64,000 nucleotides of DNA from Lachnospiraceae bacterium (GTDB taxonomy: Bacteria > Bacillota > Clostridia > Lachnospirales > Lachnospiraceae), in the NCBI GenBank assembly GCA_029338735.1, contig JAQYAY010000023.1, forward strand, positions 56,886-120,885, given 5' to 3'. Position numbers and translations under genes: made by a program. Of this stretch, positions 37,756 to 48,091 are shown piece by piece. Each line of letters opens with the position of its first letter. The first letter of the stretch is position 1. The notes under the pieces are model-generated. The model did not search any database. It saw nothing but the letters and a program-made list of their open reading frames with translations, and had not been told where the DNA came from.

Positions 37756-39582
37756 TTGGAACCACAGAAGAGAAGAGGATTTGGTGGTATCTGGTTTTAT
37801 TTGATACTTGTATTCGTAGTGCTGGCATTCTGGATGGCACTGACATCGCACAGGAGCCCGAACTACTCGGTCAGCCAGCTGAATCAGGCGATAGAGAAGA
37901 ATGAGGTATCATCAGTCACAATCCAGCAGAACCGTGAAGTCCCGACAGGAGAGGTGGATGTAAAGCTCGACGGAGACAGCACCAGTTACTATTTTTATGT
38001 ATCAGACGTGAGGGAGATCCAGCAGGCGCTTTCAGAGAAAAATGTCAGTTACACCGTGAGTGATGTACCTCATGATACATGGGTCAGTGAACTGCTTCCG
38101 ATGCTTATCATATTTGCGATGTTCTTTATCCTGTTTGCAGTCATGTTCAATGGCAGGGCTGCGCAGATGGGTGGACAGAACTCGCGGATGGCTGATTTCG
38201 GCAAGAGCCGTGCCCACATGATCTCCAAGGAGAAGGTCAAGGTACGTTTCAAGGATGTCGCAGGACTCGAGGAAGAGAAGAAGGAGCTTGAGGAAGTAGT
38301 TGATTTCCTGAAGGCTCCGGAAAAGTACACACACATGGGAGCGCGTATCCCGAAGGGTATGCTTCTTGTAGGCCCTCCTGGAACTGGTAAGACACTTCTG
38401 GCCAAGGCAGTAGCAGGCGAGGCCGGAGTACCATTTTTCTCAATATCAGGATCAGACTTCGTAGAGATGTTTGTTGGAGTCGGAGCAGCCAGAGTCAGGG
38501 ATCTCTTTGCAGATGCGAAGAAGAATTCTCCATGTATCGTGTTCATCGATGAGATAGATGCGGTCGCAAGACGCCGTGGAAGCGGAATGGGCGGTGGACA
38601 TGATGAGAGAGAGCAGACGCTGAACCAGATGCTCGTCGAGATGGATGGTTTCGAGGAAAATGAAGGCATCATCGTCATGGCAGCTACAAACCGTGAGGAT
38701 ATCCTGGATCCGGCGCTGACGAGACCAGGCCGATTCGACAGGAGGATATATGTCGGACGCCCTGACATCAAGGGCCGTGAGGCAATTCTCAGAGTCCATG
38801 CGGACAACAAGCCACTTGCTGACAATGTAGATCTGCACAATATCGCGCAGACTACTGTAGGATTTTCCGGAGCAGACCTTGAGAATCTGCTGAATGAGGC
38901 AGCAATCCTCGCAGCCAAGAGCAACAGGCAGTATATTACTGATAAGGATATCAAGGATGCATATGTCAAGGTCAGTGTAGGTACAGAAAAGAAGAGCCGT
39001 GTGATCACAGAAGAAGAAAAGAAGATCACAGCCTATCATGAGTCAGGCCATGCGATCCTGATGCAGGTGCTCCCGAAGGCGGGCCCGGTGAACTGGATTT
39101 CTATCATCCCTACTGGTCCTGCAGGCGGATACACCATGCCGCTCAAGGAAAAGGATGACATGTACAATACCAGAGGCCAGATGATGGATGACATCATTGT
39201 GGACTTCGGCGGCAGAGTAGCAGAAGAGCTGGTATTTGATGATATCACTACGGGTGCTTCAAACGATATAAAACAGGCCACAAAGACTGCAAGGGATATG
39301 GTGACGATCTATGGATTCTCTTCAGAGATCGGACCTATCAATTACCAGAATGGTGATCCTGATGAGATATTCCTGGGCAGGGATCTGGGCCATGCAAGAC
39401 CATATGGAGAGGCAATTGCTACCTCAATCGATGAGGAAGTCAAGCATATCATGGACAAGTGCTATGCGAAGGCAAAGCAGATCATCAGTGATCACAGGGA
39501 TATTCTTGACAGAAGTGCTGCTCTTCTTATGGAAAAGGAAAAGATCAGCAGAGAAGAGTTCGAAGCTCTTTTCGAAGAGTAA
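37756..39582 (+). CDS. ftsH: ATP-dependent zinc metalloprotease FtsH
   Basis: [56 protein letters not shown] start. Confidence 0.97.
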   Translation: MEPQKRRGFGGIWFYLILVFVVLAFWMALTSHRSPNYSVSQLNQAIEKNEVSSVTIQQNREVPTGEVDVKLDGDSTSYYFYVSDVREIQQALSEKNVSYTVSDVPHDTWVSELLPMLIIFAMFFILFAVMFNGRAAQMGGQNSRMADFGKSRAHMISKEKVKVRFKDVAGLEEEKKELEEVVDFLKAPEKYTHMGARIPKGMLLVGPPGTGKTLLAKAVAGEAGVPFFSISGSDFVEMFVGVGAARVRDLFADAKKNSPCIVFIDEIDAVARRRGSGMGGGHDEREQTLNQMLVEMDGFEENEGIIVMAATNREDILDPALTRPGRFDRRIYVGRPDIKGREAILRVHADNKPLADNVDLHNIAQTTVGFSGADLENLLNEAAILAAKSNRQYITDKDIKDAYVKVSVGTEKKSRVITEEEKKITAYHESGHAILMQVLPKAGPVNWISIIPTGPAGGYTMPLKEKDDMYNTRGQMMDDIIVDFGGRVAEELVFDDITTGASNDIKQATKTARDMVTIYGFSSEIGPINYQNGDPDEIFLGRDLGHARPYGEAIATSIDEEVKHIMDKCYAKAKQIISDHRDILDRSAALLMEKEKISREEFEALFEE

Positions 39583-39595
39583 TGGAGATGGATGA

Positions 39596-41647
39596 ATGAA
39601 CAGAGAGGCCCTATTTTCAGATGGTACGAGAGCGTACACTACTCCTCCGGAGCCGGAAGAGAATGATACGGTCACAGTGCGCCTTCGTACTGCAAGGGGC
39701 GATGATCTGCGTGTCTGTGTTGTAAAAGGTGACGGAGCCGAGCAGGAGTGTATAAGGGAAGAGAGAACAGAAGAAGACGGAGTTTTCGACTATTACTGTT
39801 GTGACCTGATTCTGGGCACAGAGATGGTCACATATTATTTCAAGATATATAGTGATGAGGGAACCGTATTCTTTGACAGGTTCGGAGTCACTGATACACT
39901 TAGACCACAATATTTTTTCAAAATATCACCAGGATTCCATACGCCTGACTGGGCGAAAGGAGCGGTGATGTACCAGATCCTTGTTGACAGATTCTACAAT
40001 GCCGACAGGACCAATGACGTAGAAAATAACGAATATTATTATATCAATACCTATGTACATCATATCAACAGCTGGTCAAAGCCGCCGGCTGATTTTGATG
40101 TACCGAATTTCTATGGCGGAGATCTCGAAGGAGTAAGACAGAAGCTGTACTATCTGAAGAGCCTTGGAGTTGAGGTCATTTATTTCAATCCGCTTTTTGT
40201 ATCACCATCCAATCACAAGTATGATATTCAGGATTATGACCATATAGATCCGCATCTCGCAAAGATTGTGGATGACGGTGGAGTCACGCTGAATCCGGGA
40301 GACTACGACAATACTCATTCCACGAAGTATCAGAAGAGGACCACAGAGCAGGCCAATCTTGATGCATCGAATGAGTATTTTGCACAGTTTGTAGAAGAAG
40401 CTCACAGCAAGGGAATCAGAGTCATTCTCGATGGTGTGTTCAATCACTGCGGTTCATTCAATAAATGGCTGGACCGTGAGAGGATATATGAGGGAAAGGG
40501 CGGATATGCGCCTGGTGCCTATATTTCCAAGGACAGCCCATATCATAACTTTTTCCATTTCTATGAAGACGGAGATGACAAGTGGCCTTACAACAAGTCG
40601 TATGACGGCTGGTGGGGCAATGATACCCTGCCGAAGCTCAACTACGAGGGCTCGCAGGAGCTTGAAGACTATATCATCGGGATTGGCCGCAAGTGGGTTT
40701 CACCGCCATACAATTGTGATGGCTGGAGGCTCGATGTAGCAGCAGATCTTGGGCATTCGCCTGAGTACAATCATCAGTTCTGGAAGCGTTTCAGGAAAGA
40801 GGTCAAGGATGCCAATCCTGAAGCCGTGATCTTTGCAGAGCATTATGGAGACGCGACTCCGTGGCTTTCTGGCGACCAGTGGGATACGATCATGAATTAT
40901 GATGCGTTCATGGAGCCGGTATCTTTTTTCCTGACAGGAATGGAGAAGCACTCAGACAGATTCGAAAGTGATCTGTATGGCGATGGCCGTGTGTTCGAAG
41001 TCACGATGAGGCATGCCATGTGTGAATTCCTGCCATCATCACTCTACTGTGCGATGAATGAGCTGGACAATCATGATCATTCGAGATTTCTCACGAGGAC
41101 GAATCACAAGGTGGGTCGTGTGGCAGAGCTCGGCAGTGATGCAGCAGGCGAAGGAGTGAATCCGGCAGTGCTGAAGCTCGCGGCACTCATCCAGATGACA
41201 TGGCCGGGCGCACCGACCATCTATTATGGCGATGAGGCCGGAGTAGTAGGATTTACAGATCCTGACAGCAGGCGTACATATCCGTGGGAGAATGCTGATT
41301 ACGAGCTTGTGGACTATCACAGGGACCTCATCTTCATGAGAAAAGTGAACGCGGCCCTGAAGAACGGTTCGCTCAATTTCCTGACCTGTGGCAGAAATTT
41401 CATCAGCTATGCCAGATTCAATGATGAGCAGAAAATGGTAATTGCCATCAATTCGGGTTCTGACAGTATGGAACTGGATATACCTGTATGGAAGGGAGAA
41501 GTACCGATGGAGTGTACGATGACTCAGGTCTTCGCCGCTACATCCAAGGGATATTCCCTGATGCCTGTCAAGATTCAGGTACAGCAGGGAACTATTCATA
41601 TCAGGCTGTCCGGTCTTTCGGGGGTGGTCCTGTCCTATGAGAAGTAA
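39596..41647 (+). CDS. Glycoside hydrolase family 13 alpha-amylase/neopullulanase-like
   Basis: VMYQILVDRFYN, VILDGVFNH, DGWRLDVAADLG, FAEHYGDATPWL, MNELDNHDHSRFLTRT. Confidence 0.94.
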   Translation: MNREALFSDGTRAYTTPPEPEENDTVTVRLRTARGDDLRVCVVKGDGAEQECIREERTEEDGVFDYYCCDLILGTEMVTYYFKIYSDEGTVFFDRFGVTDTLRPQYFFKISPGFHTPDWAKGAVMYQILVDRFYNADRTNDVENNEYYYINTYVHHINSWSKPPADFDVPNFYGGDLEGVRQKLYYLKSLGVEVIYFNPLFVSPSNHKYDIQDYDHIDPHLAKIVDDGGVTLNPGDYDNTHSTKYQKRTTEQANLDASNEYFAQFVEEAHSKGIRVILDGVFNHCGSFNKWLDRERIYEGKGGYAPGAYISKDSPYHNFFHFYEDGDDKWPYNKSYDGWWGNDTLPKLNYEGSQELEDYIIGIGRKWVSPPYNCDGWRLDVAADLGHSPEYNHQFWKRFRKEVKDANPEAVIFAEHYGDATPWLSGDQWDTIMNYDAFMEPVSFFLTGMEKHSDRFESDLYGDGRVFEVTMRHAMCEFLPSSLYCAMNELDNHDHSRFLTRTNHKVGRVAELGSDAAGEGVNPAVLKLAALIQMTWPGAPTIYYGDEAGVVGFTDPDSRRTYPWENADYELVDYHRDLIFMRKVNAALKNGSLNFLTCGRNFISYARFNDEQKMVIAINSGSDSMELDIPVWKGEVPMECTMTQVFAATSKGYSLMPVKIQVQQGTIHIRLSGLSGVVLSYEK

Positions 41648-44318
41648 GATCACACTCGGAATATTAGCACATGTAGATGCCGGGAAGACCACACTGTCTG
41701 AGGCAATGCTTTTTGCCGCAGGAGTCCTGAGACATCATGGAAGAGTAGATGCAGGTGATACTGCGCTTGATACAGATGATATCGAGAAGAGACGCGGTAT
41801 CACTATATATTCGCGTGAGGCCCGTTTTGAGATGGGCGAGGCTCTGATCCAGTTCATAGATACACCGGGGCATGTGGATTTCGGGACAGAGATGGAGAGA
41901 GTCCTGCCGGTGCTTGATGCTGCGGTACTTGTGGTAAGTGCGATTTCAGGAGTAGACAATCATACCAGGAGTCTGTTCAGGCTGCTTTCCGACTATGGGA
42001 TTCCGGCAGTCATTTTTGTCAACAAGATGGATATTGCAAGACTTTCAAAGGATGAGCTGTTTGCGCAGATCAGGGAGAGCCTGTCGGATTCTGTCGTTGA
42101 TTTTTCTCTTGAGAAAAGTCAGAGAGATGAAGAACTCGCACTATGCAGTGATGAATTATTTCAAGAATTTGAAGAAAATAAAAGCCTTTCAGATGATGGA
42201 GTCCGGAAGGCTTTTTCACAAAGGGCATTTTTCCCGGTTCTGTTCGGGAATGCGCTGAAATACAGGACAGAGGGAGATCAGGAACTGCCGCCGGATGGCG
42301 TCAGTGACCTGATGGATCTGATAGTGTCGCTGGCTGTGCCGAAGCCGTATACAGACGGATTCGGCGCGTACTGCTACAAGGTGACGAGAGAAGGCGGCAC
42401 GAGGCTTGTCCATCTGAAGATGACAGGCGGGACACTGTCTGTCAGGGAAAATATCGGTGATGATAAGGTCACCCGTATCAGGCTCATGAATGGAGACCGG
42501 TTTGAAAGTGCGGAGAGCATTGAAGCCGGTGACGTCGCAAGCATAGAGGGACTCGATCATGTGAAGGCCGGAGATGCTCTTGGAGAGTGTAAGGGTAGCG
42601 GAAAGCCTATACTGGAGCCGGTTCTCTCATACAGGGTCATTCCTCCATCAGATGTGAGTCCTCAGAAACTCTACGAAGATATGCAGGTGCTCGGTGAGGA
42701 GGACCCGTCACTCAATGTAGAATGGCTTGAGGAGACGAGAGAAGTCCACATCAGGCTGATGGGGCAGGTTCAGCTGTCTGTCATCACTGAATCGATAAAG
42801 ACCAGATTCGGATATGTGGTGACCTTTGATGCCGGGCGCATCATGTACAAGGAGACAATTGGCTGTGCAGCCGAAGGCATAGGCCATTTCGAACCGCTGA
42901 GACACTATGCCGAGGTGCGTCTTCTGCTCGAACCGGGTGAACCTGGCAGCGGGATAGTGGCAGAGACTGAATGCTCAACAGATATTCTCGACAGGAACTA
43001 CCAGCAGCAGATACTGTCTGTGCTGAATGGCTACAGACACAGAGGAGTTCTCACGGGCAGCCAGCTGACAGATGTGAAGATCACTCTGGTCGGTGGCAGA
43101 TCGCATAATGCTCATACAATGGGTGGTGACTTCAGGAATGCTACGATCAGGGCTGTGAGACAGGGCCTCATGAAGGCTGATCCGGTTCTACTGGAGCCAT
43201 GGTACAGGGTCAATCTGATCATCAGGGGTGATGCAGTCGGCAAAGCCATGAATGATCTTGTACAGATGGGTGGTTCCACCGAGCCGCCACAGATATACGG
43301 TGACAGGGCAGAGATCAGTGGAGAAGTGCCAGTCAGCTCTTTCATGGAATATTCGAAGAAGCTTCTCGTATATACGAACGGACCACAGGATATAGAACTG
43401 TCAAATGCAGGCTACAGACCGTGCCATAATGCAGAGGAGATCATAGAAGAAAAGGCATACGACCCTGAAAGTGACAGGCGGAATTCACCATCATCAGTAT
43501 TCTGTTTCCATGGAGTCGGAGAGAATGTCCCATGGTATCTGGTGGATGGCATAGCCCGTAGCGAACCGACTCTGAAGGGGGATCCTCGTGTTGACTGGGA
43601 TCACACCAGAGAAGTGATAGATGCAGCAGTCGCTGAAGTTGAAGAGATTTATGAGCAGAAGGAGGAGCATCTCGCCGGCGGTGGTGCGATGGAGAAGCAG
43701 GCCCGGAAGAAGAGCTCGTTCCAGGGTTACAGCGGCATGAGCGCCGAGCTCGAGGAGATTTTTGTAAGAGAATTCGGAGAGATAAAAAGGCCGCTTGCTG
43801 ATGATTTTTCCACGGAGAGAGACTACGACCGTGATGAGAATATCCTCAATGCCAGGGAAGACTATATAAAGACGCATATGAATCTTGCCGAGAAGAGGAA
43901 GAATCAGAATATCAAGGACCGATATCTGATAGTTGACGGATACAACGTGATACACGCGTCGAAGGAACTGTCGGCTCTCTTCAGGGACAATATGGATGCA
44001 GCCCGTACTCGTCTTGAGGACGAGGTGGCCAATTATCAGGGATTCGACGGTGCAGAGACTATCATTGTTTTCGATGCTTATAATCGGAAAAATAATGCAG
44101 GCAGATCCCAGAAGAAGGGCAACATCACGATCGTCTTCACGAAGGAAGACCAGACAGCTGATGCATATATAGAGAAGTTTACGCACGATCACAGGGACAG
44201 AGATTCTGTCAGGGTCGTGACATCGGATAATGCAGAACAGACAATAGCCATCGGAAATGGCGCGATAAGGGTATCATCAAGAGAGTTTCTGGAAGAACTC
44301 AGGAATGCGCATTTATGA
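41637..44318 (+). CDS. TetM-like (EF-G family) translational GTPase fused to C-terminal YacP/Rae1-like NYN domain
   Basis: GILAHVDAGKTTLSEAMLFAAG, RRGITI, DTPGHVDF, NKMD; C-terminal YLIVDGYNVIHAS...IVFTKEDQTADAYIEK...VVTSDNAEQTIAIGNGAIRVSSREFLEEL. Confidence 0.92.
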   Translation: MRSKITLGILAHVDAGKTTLSEAMLFAAGVLRHHGRVDAGDTALDTDDIEKRRGITIYSREARFEMGEALIQFIDTPGHVDFGTEMERVLPVLDAAVLVVSAISGVDNHTRSLFRLLSDYGIPAVIFVNKMDIARLSKDELFAQIRESLSDSVVDFSLEKSQRDEELALCSDELFQEFEENKSLSDDGVRKAFSQRAFFPVLFGNALKYRTEGDQELPPDGVSDLMDLIVSLAVPKPYTDGFGAYCYKVTREGGTRLVHLKMTGGTLSVRENIGDDKVTRIRLMNGDRFESAESIEAGDVASIEGLDHVKAGDALGECKGSGKPILEPVLSYRVIPPSDVSPQKLYEDMQVLGEEDPSLNVEWLEETREVHIRLMGQVQLSVITESIKTRFGYVVTFDAGRIMYKETIGCAAEGIGHFEPLRHYAEVRLLLEPGEPGSGIVAETECSTDILDRNYQQQILSVLNGYRHRGVLTGSQLTDVKITLVGGRSHNAHTMGGDFRNATIRAVRQGLMKADPVLLEPWYRVNLIIRGDAVGKAMNDLVQMGGSTEPPQIYGDRAEISGEVPVSSFMEYSKKLLVYTNGPQDIELSNAGYRPCHNAEEIIEEKAYDPESDRRNSPSSVFCFHGVGENVPWYLVDGIARSEPTLKGDPRVDWDHTREVIDAAVAEVEEIYEQKEEHLAGGGAMEKQARKKSSFQGYSGMSAELEEIFVREFGEIKRPLADDFSTERDYDRDENILNAREDYIKTHMNLAEKRKNQNIKDRYLIVDGYNVIHASKELSALFRDNMDAARTRLEDEVANYQGFDGAETIIVFDAYNRKNNAGRSQKKGNITIVFTKEDQTADAYIEKFTHDHRDRDSVRVVTSDNAEQTIAIGNGAIRVSSREFLEELRNAHL

Positions 44319-45406
44319 AGATATTACACTGTGCAGATATACATCTGGATTCAAAAATGGAAAACAAGCTCACTTCGGAGCAGGCAAGGGAGCGGAGAGG
44401 GGAGATCCTCGCCGGCTTTCATAATATGCTCGACTATGCCGAAGAAAACGGCATACAGACAGTGCTCATAGCAGGTGATCTGTTTGACAGAAGGCATATC
44501 AGAAAGACTGTGAAGGATGAAGTGAAGCAGGAATTCATCTCACACAAGGATATTGAATTCTATTATCTGAGAGGCAATCATGATATCACGGATTTCCTTG
44601 ATGATATGGACGAGATACCGAAGAACCTGCATCTGTTCTCTGCAGACAAATGGACCTCATACCGGTGTCCTGACAATATCGTCATCACAGGTCGTGAGCT
44701 GGATGCGAAGTCATCATCTGATCTGATCAGTGAGATGGTGCTCGATCCGTCCAAGGTCAATATAGTAATGCTCCATGGGCAGGACAGTGAGTATCAGTCC
44801 AGAGACAATGCATACACCATAGAGCTCCCGAAGCTACGTAATCATTATATAGACTATCTGGCTCTTGGCCACGTGCACAGCTACAAGTGGGAAGAGCTTG
44901 ACGACAGAGGAGTCTACTGCTATCCGGGATGTCCGGAGGGACGTGGCTTTGATGAGTGCGGGAAAAAGGGCTTTGTAGTCCTTGATATAGACAGCACCGG
45001 GATCAGGTCGCATGAATTCGTATCACTTGCGAAGCGGCAGTTCCATGAGATCAGAGTGGAAGTGGAGCCGGATGATGATCTGAATGCCATTATCGGGAAA
45101 ATAAAAGCAGTTCTGGAAAAAGCATCTCTTGAGGATCTGATCCGTATTGATCTCGTCGGAAGGAAAAATATGGATCTTGAGATCGACTGTGAATGGATAC
45201 GGATGCAGACAGATCAGGGATTCTATTTTTACGATGTAAAGGATGACACAAAGGTCAGGATCAACTATGAGAATTTCGCTCATGACTGGTCACTCAAGGG
45301 GACATTCGTGCGTACAGTTCAGGGCCTTGATATAGATGAAGAGAGAAAGGCACAGATCATCGAGCTCGGAATCCGTGCAATAATGGAAGGGAGCCTTCAG
45401 GAATGA
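44315..45406 (+). CDS. DNA repair exonuclease, SbcD/YhaO-like metallophosphoesterase
   Basis: MKILHCADIHLDSKM, IAGDLFDRR, YYLRGNHD, LALGHVHSYK. Confidence 0.94.
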   Translation: MKILHCADIHLDSKMENKLTSEQARERRGEILAGFHNMLDYAEENGIQTVLIAGDLFDRRHIRKTVKDEVKQEFISHKDIEFYYLRGNHDITDFLDDMDEIPKNLHLFSADKWTSYRCPDNIVITGRELDAKSSSDLISEMVLDPSKVNIVMLHGQDSEYQSRDNAYTIELPKLRNHYIDYLALGHVHSYKWEELDDRGVYCYPGCPEGRGFDECGKKGFVVLDIDSTGIRSHEFVSLAKRQFHEIRVEVEPDDDLNAIIGKIKAVLEKASLEDLIRIDLVGRKNMDLEIDCEWIRMQTDQGFYFYDVKDDTKVRINYENFAHDWSLKGTFVRTVQGLDIDEERKAQIIELGIRAIMEGSLQE

Positions 45407-48087
45407 GACTGATATCAGCATATATAGCCGGTTTCGGAAGGATCACCGACAGGAATATCACTTTTGAACCCGGACTGAATGAGATAATGGATGAAAATGG
45501 TAAGGGCAAGACGACTCTTGCCGTATTCATCAAATCAATGTTTTACGGACTCGAATATTCTCCGAGGAAGAGTTCGCTAACGGAGCGTGATCATTACAGA
45601 CCATGGAATGCCGGTACCTTCGGCGGGAATCTAGTCATTCTCGTCGGGAAAAAGAAGTACCGTATCGAGCGTACATTCGGCGGTACAGCCAAAGAAGATA
45701 CATTTGCACTTTTTGACGAGGATACGGGAGAGGCTTCCACAGACTATTCTGAGAAGATCGGAGAAGAGCTCTTCGAGGTAGACAGGGAGTCATTTGAGAA
45801 GAGTATCTTCGTCCCGCAGGGAGCACTCGAGACGAAGATCACGAGTCAGCTCAATGCCAAGATGGGAGGCCTGGGCTCGGTACAGGATGATATGAACCGT
45901 TACGACCAGGCAGTCGAGGCCATAGACAATGCGAGAAAGGTCTATACTGCGACGAGCAAGGTGAATCCGGGACTCATTAAACAGATCAATGAAAAGATCC
46001 GTGAGGAGAAGGAAAAGGCCGACCGTATTCCGAAGCTGCAGGAGGCCTATGATACCAAGGCTCATATGCTTCTTGAAAAAAGAGCACAGCTCCGTCAGCT
46101 CGAGTACAGGAAGAGCACCCTGTCAGATCAGCTCGCTGCGATCGCGAGAAGCGAGAAGTCTGTCGGAGTATATCAGGCGAAGAAGGATTCACTGAAGAAG
46201 CAGGAAGATGTGCTGCAGGGTCTCGATGATTTCTTTGCAAACGGACTTCCTGATGAAAAGGATATAGATGACCTTGAGAACCGTGAGCGTGAGCTGAGCC
46301 TCAATCGCAACCGCCGTGATATTCTTCGCGAGAAGCTGCCTGAGAAGGATGAGCAGGAATTCCTGGAGAATCTTTTTGCAGACCGCAGTATCTCCGAAGA
46401 TGATATAGATGAATGGAAAAAGGAATCTGAGACCATCAGGTCCCTTCGTATCAAGGGTGAGCATGTACAGATGTCCGATGACGAGCGCAACCAGCTCTCG
46501 GAACTCAGGGAGTTTTTCAAAAAAGGCACACCGGACGATGAGCAGATCCAGAATACACTTTCAGATATCAGCAGATGCAATGAGATATCAGGGCAGATGA
46601 AGTCTCTCGGAGAGACACATCAGAAGCACAGAGAAGCGGCCAATGGGATCAGGGAGACGCAGTCCATTCAGGAAGGTGTCTCGGGAATAGTGATTCTCGG
46701 ATTTATCACAGCAGTATTCTTCATGGCGAGCCTCTTCTTTTTCAATGCCGGTGAGCGCGGATCGCTCAGGATGATCCTTTTCATTGGCAGCTTCGTGGCA
46801 GGTGTTGTGTCTGCAGTAGTCTTTATCATGCAGATAATCCACCGGGCCGCAATGCAGAAGCAGTCGAAGTCGACGATGGAAGATGAACTGGTCGAATCGG
46901 AAAAGGATCTGTCGAAGCTCAGAAGTGAGTACCAGAAGCTCCACGACAGGGCACACGCATTTATTGAGAAGTATCCGGTTTCAGCCGATGACATGCAGCA
47001 GGCGCTTCTTGAGATCCATAGGAAAAAAGACCGCTTCGAGACTCTGAATGCAGAGGAAGCCAAACTGTCTGAGAATACATCAGGAATGGTTGAGGAGCTG
47101 TCAGAGCTCCAGCTCAAGCTGTATACCTCGCTGGATCCGTATGCCAAGGCCTTCGGAATTAATCTGTATGAGGATGCCAAAGAGGATGACCTGATAAAGA
47201 AGATTTCAGACAAGCTCGATGATTATCTCGAATTTGAGGAGAACAATCAGGAATATCAGAGGCTTGTAGCCACGATCAACAGTGAGACTCAGGGAATTCT
47301 GGCTGTGCTCAGGGCATATCCGCTGAAGACGGATATCACAGATCTGGCCGGCTGCCTGCGTGAGATCAGGCAGAATATGCTGCTCTATGGCAGCACTCAG
47401 AAGCAGATTGATGAACTTCAGGATGAGCTGAAGTCGCTGCATGTTGATGATCTCGCCAAGTCAGGCAAGTCTCTTCAGGAGCTTCAGGAAGAGCAGAAGA
47501 AGCTCGACGACGATATATCGAAGCAGAAGCAGTTTATAGCAGAAGACGTGAAAGAGCTTGATTCCCGTTCTGCTACACTTGTGGAATATGAAGAAGCGCG
47601 TGAGACACTCAGGGATCTGAATGCGAAGAAGGCATCATATGAGGAAAAGGTCGATCTCTATGAGGAGACCAAGAAGTATCTCCGGATTGCAAGAGAGAAT
47701 TTCCTCAAGGTATATATGGGACCTCTCAGGGAGCGGCTCAACTACTATATGAAGTCGCTGTATCCGGATTCAGATGACGCCATTCTGACAGATGATTTTG
47801 AGCTTGATATGAATCTGGCGGTATCTGTTTCTGGAAAAAGCGGTGGCGGCCGTACCAGAAGCAGCGATTATCTGTCAAAAGGCTATCAGGATCTCGCTTC
47901 ATTCTGCTCCCGTGCAGCGCTTATAGATGTGCTGTTCCGTCGTGAGGAACCGATGATCATTCTTGATGATCCGTTCGTCAATTTCGATGAAGAAAAATTA
48001 ACCGATGCGAAGAAGCTGATGCAGGAGCTGTCACAGAAGTACCAGATCATATACATGACCTGCCACGAGAGCCGGTCACTGAGGTGA
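45403..48087 (+). CDS. SbcC/YhaN-like SMC-type ATPase
   Basis: N-terminal Walker A-like DENGKGKTTLAVFIKSMFYGLE, long coiled coil, LSKGYQDLASFCSRAALIDVLF and MIILDDPFVNFDEEKL. Confidence 0.92.
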   Translation: MRLISAYIAGFGRITDRNITFEPGLNEIMDENGKGKTTLAVFIKSMFYGLEYSPRKSSLTERDHYRPWNAGTFGGNLVILVGKKKYRIERTFGGTAKEDTFALFDEDTGEASTDYSEKIGEELFEVDRESFEKSIFVPQGALETKITSQLNAKMGGLGSVQDDMNRYDQAVEAIDNARKVYTATSKVNPGLIKQINEKIREEKEKADRIPKLQEAYDTKAHMLLEKRAQLRQLEYRKSTLSDQLAAIARSEKSVGVYQAKKDSLKKQEDVLQGLDDFFANGLPDEKDIDDLENRERELSLNRNRRDILREKLPEKDEQEFLENLFADRSISEDDIDEWKKESETIRSLRIKGEHVQMSDDERNQLSELREFFKKGTPDDEQIQNTLSDISRCNEISGQMKSLGETHQKHREAANGIRETQSIQEGVSGIVILGFITAVFFMASLFFFNAGERGSLRMILFIGSFVAGVVSAVVFIMQIIHRAAMQKQSKSTMEDELVESEKDLSKLRSEYQKLHDRAHAFIEKYPVSADDMQQALLEIHRKKDRFETLNAEEAKLSENTSGMVEELSELQLKLYTSLDPYAKAFGINLYEDAKEDDLIKKISDKLDDYLEFEENNQEYQRLVATINSETQGILAVLRAYPLKTDITDLAGCLREIRQNMLLYGSTQKQIDELQDELKSLHVDDLAKSGKSLQELQEEQKKLDDDISKQKQFIAEDVKELDSRSATLVEYEEARETLRDLNAKKASYEEKVDLYEETKKYLRIARENFLKVYMGPLRERLNYYMKSLYPDSDDAILTDDFELDMNLAVSVSGKSGGGRTRSSDYLSKGYQDLASFCSRAALIDVLFRREEPMIILDDPFVNFDEEKLTDAKKLMQELSQKYQIIYMTCHESRSLR

Positions 48088-48091
48088 GCAT

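Noticed and set aside
38070-39029. 319-aa minus-strand ORF
   Set aside because: Antisense to the most conserved part of ftsH; Ser-rich shadow ORF.
41637-44318. Acquired tetracycline-resistance gene
   Set aside because: TetM-like, but embedded in a housekeeping-like gene run with a C-terminal NYN domain and no mobile element signs; resistance not assumed.
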